Shown here in pieces: positions 62,771 through 64,000 of a stretch of DNA of 64,000 bases (position 1 is its first letter; every line of letters starts with the position of its first letter). Source of the DNA: Nakamurella lactea DSM 19367 (GTDB lineage: Bacteria > Actinomycetota > Actinomycetes > Mycobacteriales > Nakamurellaceae). The notes beneath the pieces were generated by a model. The model was not told the DNA's origin and ran no database searches. It saw only the letters and a program-made list of their open reading frames with translations. The stretch covers positions 1 through 64,000 of the forward strand of contig NZ_AUFT01000008.1 of NCBI RefSeq assembly GCF_000426645.1, read 5' to 3'. Position numbers and translations under genes: made by a program.

Positions 62771-63763
62771 GTGGACGATCTCGAGACGCTGGGGCTGACG
62801 CCGGCGGAGGTGGTCGCCTACCGCAGGTTGGTGGATCGACCGCCGATGACGGTGGCCGAGTTCGCCGATGGGTTGCCCGGCGAACCGGCCGTCCAGGAAC
62901 TACTCGCGGGCTTGACCGCCAAAGGGCTGGCGACCACCTGGGCGGGGGTTCCGACCCGATACGCGGCCGTGGCGCCCGACGTCGCCCTTGACAACTTGGC
63001 GAACGCGCGGGAGGAAGAGATCGCCAAGGCGCGCATTGCGGCCGGCGAACTCGCGCGCCGCTGGTCGCGGGTCGGCCGGTCGGTCGATCCCCGGGAGCTG
63101 ATCGAGATCGTCGTCGGTCGCGAGGCGACATTGCAACGGGCAGAACAGATCCAGCGGACGGCAACCGACGAGGTACTGATCTTCGACAAGCCGCCGTACG
63201 CCAGCTCCGGACTGGGCAACGCCACCGAGCTGCAGCTGCTGACCAGCGGCTCCACCAGTTTCCGCTGCCTCTACGACCGGGCCGCGCTCGACCTGCCCGG
63301 CAACTACACCCGGATCCAGGAGCTGGTGGTGGCCGGCGAATCGGCCAGGGTGGCGCCGACGGTGCCGTTGAAAATGGTGATGGGGGACAACCGGATTGCG
63401 CTGCTGCCGCTGGAGACGGCGCCGGAGTCGATCGGGGTCGCGGCGGCCATCCACCCGTCGGCCCTGCTGGACTCGTTGCGAGCCCTGTTCGAGGTGCTCT
63501 GGCAACAGGCGGCACCGCTGCGGTTCACCAGTACCCGGCCGGCCGGTGCCGGACCGGCCAGCACCGTCCCGGAGAGTCTGAGCCCGATGGATCAGGACGT
63601 GATTCAGCTGCTCGCCGCCGGTCTCACCGACAAGGCCATCGGACGCCAGCTCGGGATCGGCGAGCGGACGGTCCAGCGGCGGGTCAAAGTGATGATGCAG
63701 GCGTACGGGGTGACGAACCGGCTGCAGCTGGGGATGCGGCTGGCCGGCACCGGGTGGGGATGA
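62771..63763 (+). CDS. TrmB/LuxR-type transcriptional regulator
   Basis: A 330-residue protein from GTG 62771. The N-terminal TrmB-like winged helix is LETLGLTPAEVVAYRRLVDR then PPMTVAEFADGLPG. A middle sensor domain follows (residues 100-265). The C-terminal LuxR helix-turn-helix is LSPMDQDVIQLLAAGLTDKA + IGRQLGIGERTVQRRVKVMM. Genes of this layout often stand divergent from secreted subtilases in actinobacteria. Operator sites in the 130 bp between them were not identified. Confidence 0.88.
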   Translation: MDDLETLGLTPAEVVAYRRLVDRPPMTVAEFADGLPGEPAVQELLAGLTAKGLATTWAGVPTRYAAVAPDVALDNLANAREEEIAKARIAAGELARRWSRVGRSVDPRELIEIVVGREATLQRAEQIQRTATDEVLIFDKPPYASSGLGNATELQLLTSGSTSFRCLYDRAALDLPGNYTRIQELVVAGESARVAPTVPLKMVMGDNRIALLPLETAPESIGVAAAIHPSALLDSLRALFEVLWQQAAPLRFTSTRPAGAGPASTVPESLSPMDQDVIQLLAAGLTDKAIGRQLGIGERTVQRRVKVMMQAYGVTNRLQLGMRLAGTGWG

Positions 63764-64000
63764 GCGATCCTCGATTTCCGGGACCGCGGGGGTGACGTCT
63801 GTCCCGGCCTACCACTTTGCCCCGCGCACCGGGGCACAGTGGCAGCCGCGCACCCACCTTCGGTCGGCACGTCCGCGATCCAGTGATCAGGCCGACGCAT
63901 CCCGGGACTACCGCTGGTCGTCAGCCGTAGGTGTCGCGGGGGCCTCGGCCGGGCACGTGCCGCGGGCCGAATCGCCAGGACGGCCCGGAGGGACCCTGTG
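63764..64000. other. Region after the last gene
   Basis: No supported gene. An imperfect hairpin (CCACTTTGCCCC / GGGGCACAGTGG, 11 of 12 pairs, 7-base loop) at 63812-63842 may end the regulator transcript; there is no T-run. Confidence 0.5.

Overview
This is high-GC actinobacterial (Actinomycetota) chromosome. The evidence is the codon bias, a gyrB-gyrA-DUF3566 block, a tRNA-Ile / DLW-39 / tRNA-Ala block, SARP, TIGR03086, DUF3817 and WYL-family proteins, and frequent 4-nt ATGA or GTGA gene overlaps. The genus cannot be fixed from the sequence alone. The window splits into a decaying accessory island (about 1-13,250) and a chromosomal part (about 13,350-64,000). Accessory island: the left edge holds the 3' end of an IS3-family transposase that truncates a PHP-domain/ABC-like ATPase, followed by a multiply frameshifted DUF5131 gene and an unusual lower-GC gene (3166-4773). 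That gene joins an IF-2-like N-terminal domain, a STAS-like region, a histidine-kinase-type ATPase and a DUF4325 STAS-like domain, and it is the best candidate here for something undescribed. Next is a pSAM2-like integrative and conjugative element (AICE): GntR regulator, divergent operator region, small element protein, FtsK-type translocase, rolling-circle Rep, excisionase and a frameshifted tyrosine integrase. Its cargo is an endonuclease VII, a small unknown protein, a broken metallophosphoesterase and a NYN nuclease. The island stops at a partial copy of the tRNA-Ala 3' end, 125 bp before the intact tRNA-Ala, which fits integration at that tRNA. Chromosomal part, left to right: tRNA-Ala, a 56-codon DLW-39 gene and tRNA-Ile; a WYL regulator divergent from a TIGR03086 protein with a 10-bp palindrome between them; a coiled-coil protein and a DHFR-family reductase; a secreted beta-propeller; an ECF sigma/anti-sigma pair; a deaminase; a large SARP-NB-ARC-TPR regulator; and then an aryl-CoA operon (cupin, TesB thioesterase, benzoate-CoA-type ligase, salicylyl-/aminobenzoyl-CoA monooxygenase-reductase fusion, MFS, HAD) with a divergent RidA and a PaaX-type regulator. 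A GNAT gene is bracketed by an inverted pair of 65-bp palindromic elements. After that come a BBE-type oxidoreductase, a two-component system and an unrecognised secreted protein, then about 350 bp of intergenic minisatellite and DUF3566-gyrA-gyrB. The right third holds a coupled FGGY kinase / histidine phosphatase / DHA2 exporter operon, a CDF metal exporter, a PadR-DUF1048-ABC exporter operon with its operator, two PH-domain membrane proteins coupled to a Gfo/Idh/MocA oxidoreductase, a secreted GH35 beta-galactosidase with a ricin-type domain, and a secreted subtilase divergent from a TrmB/LuxR-like regulator. Three unrelated genes (sugar kinase, SARP, GNAT) carry in-frame 15-bp tandem repeats. 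All clear frameshifts (DUF5131, integrase, metallophosphoesterase) lie in the island and none was noticed in the core, which points to decay more than to poor sequence quality.
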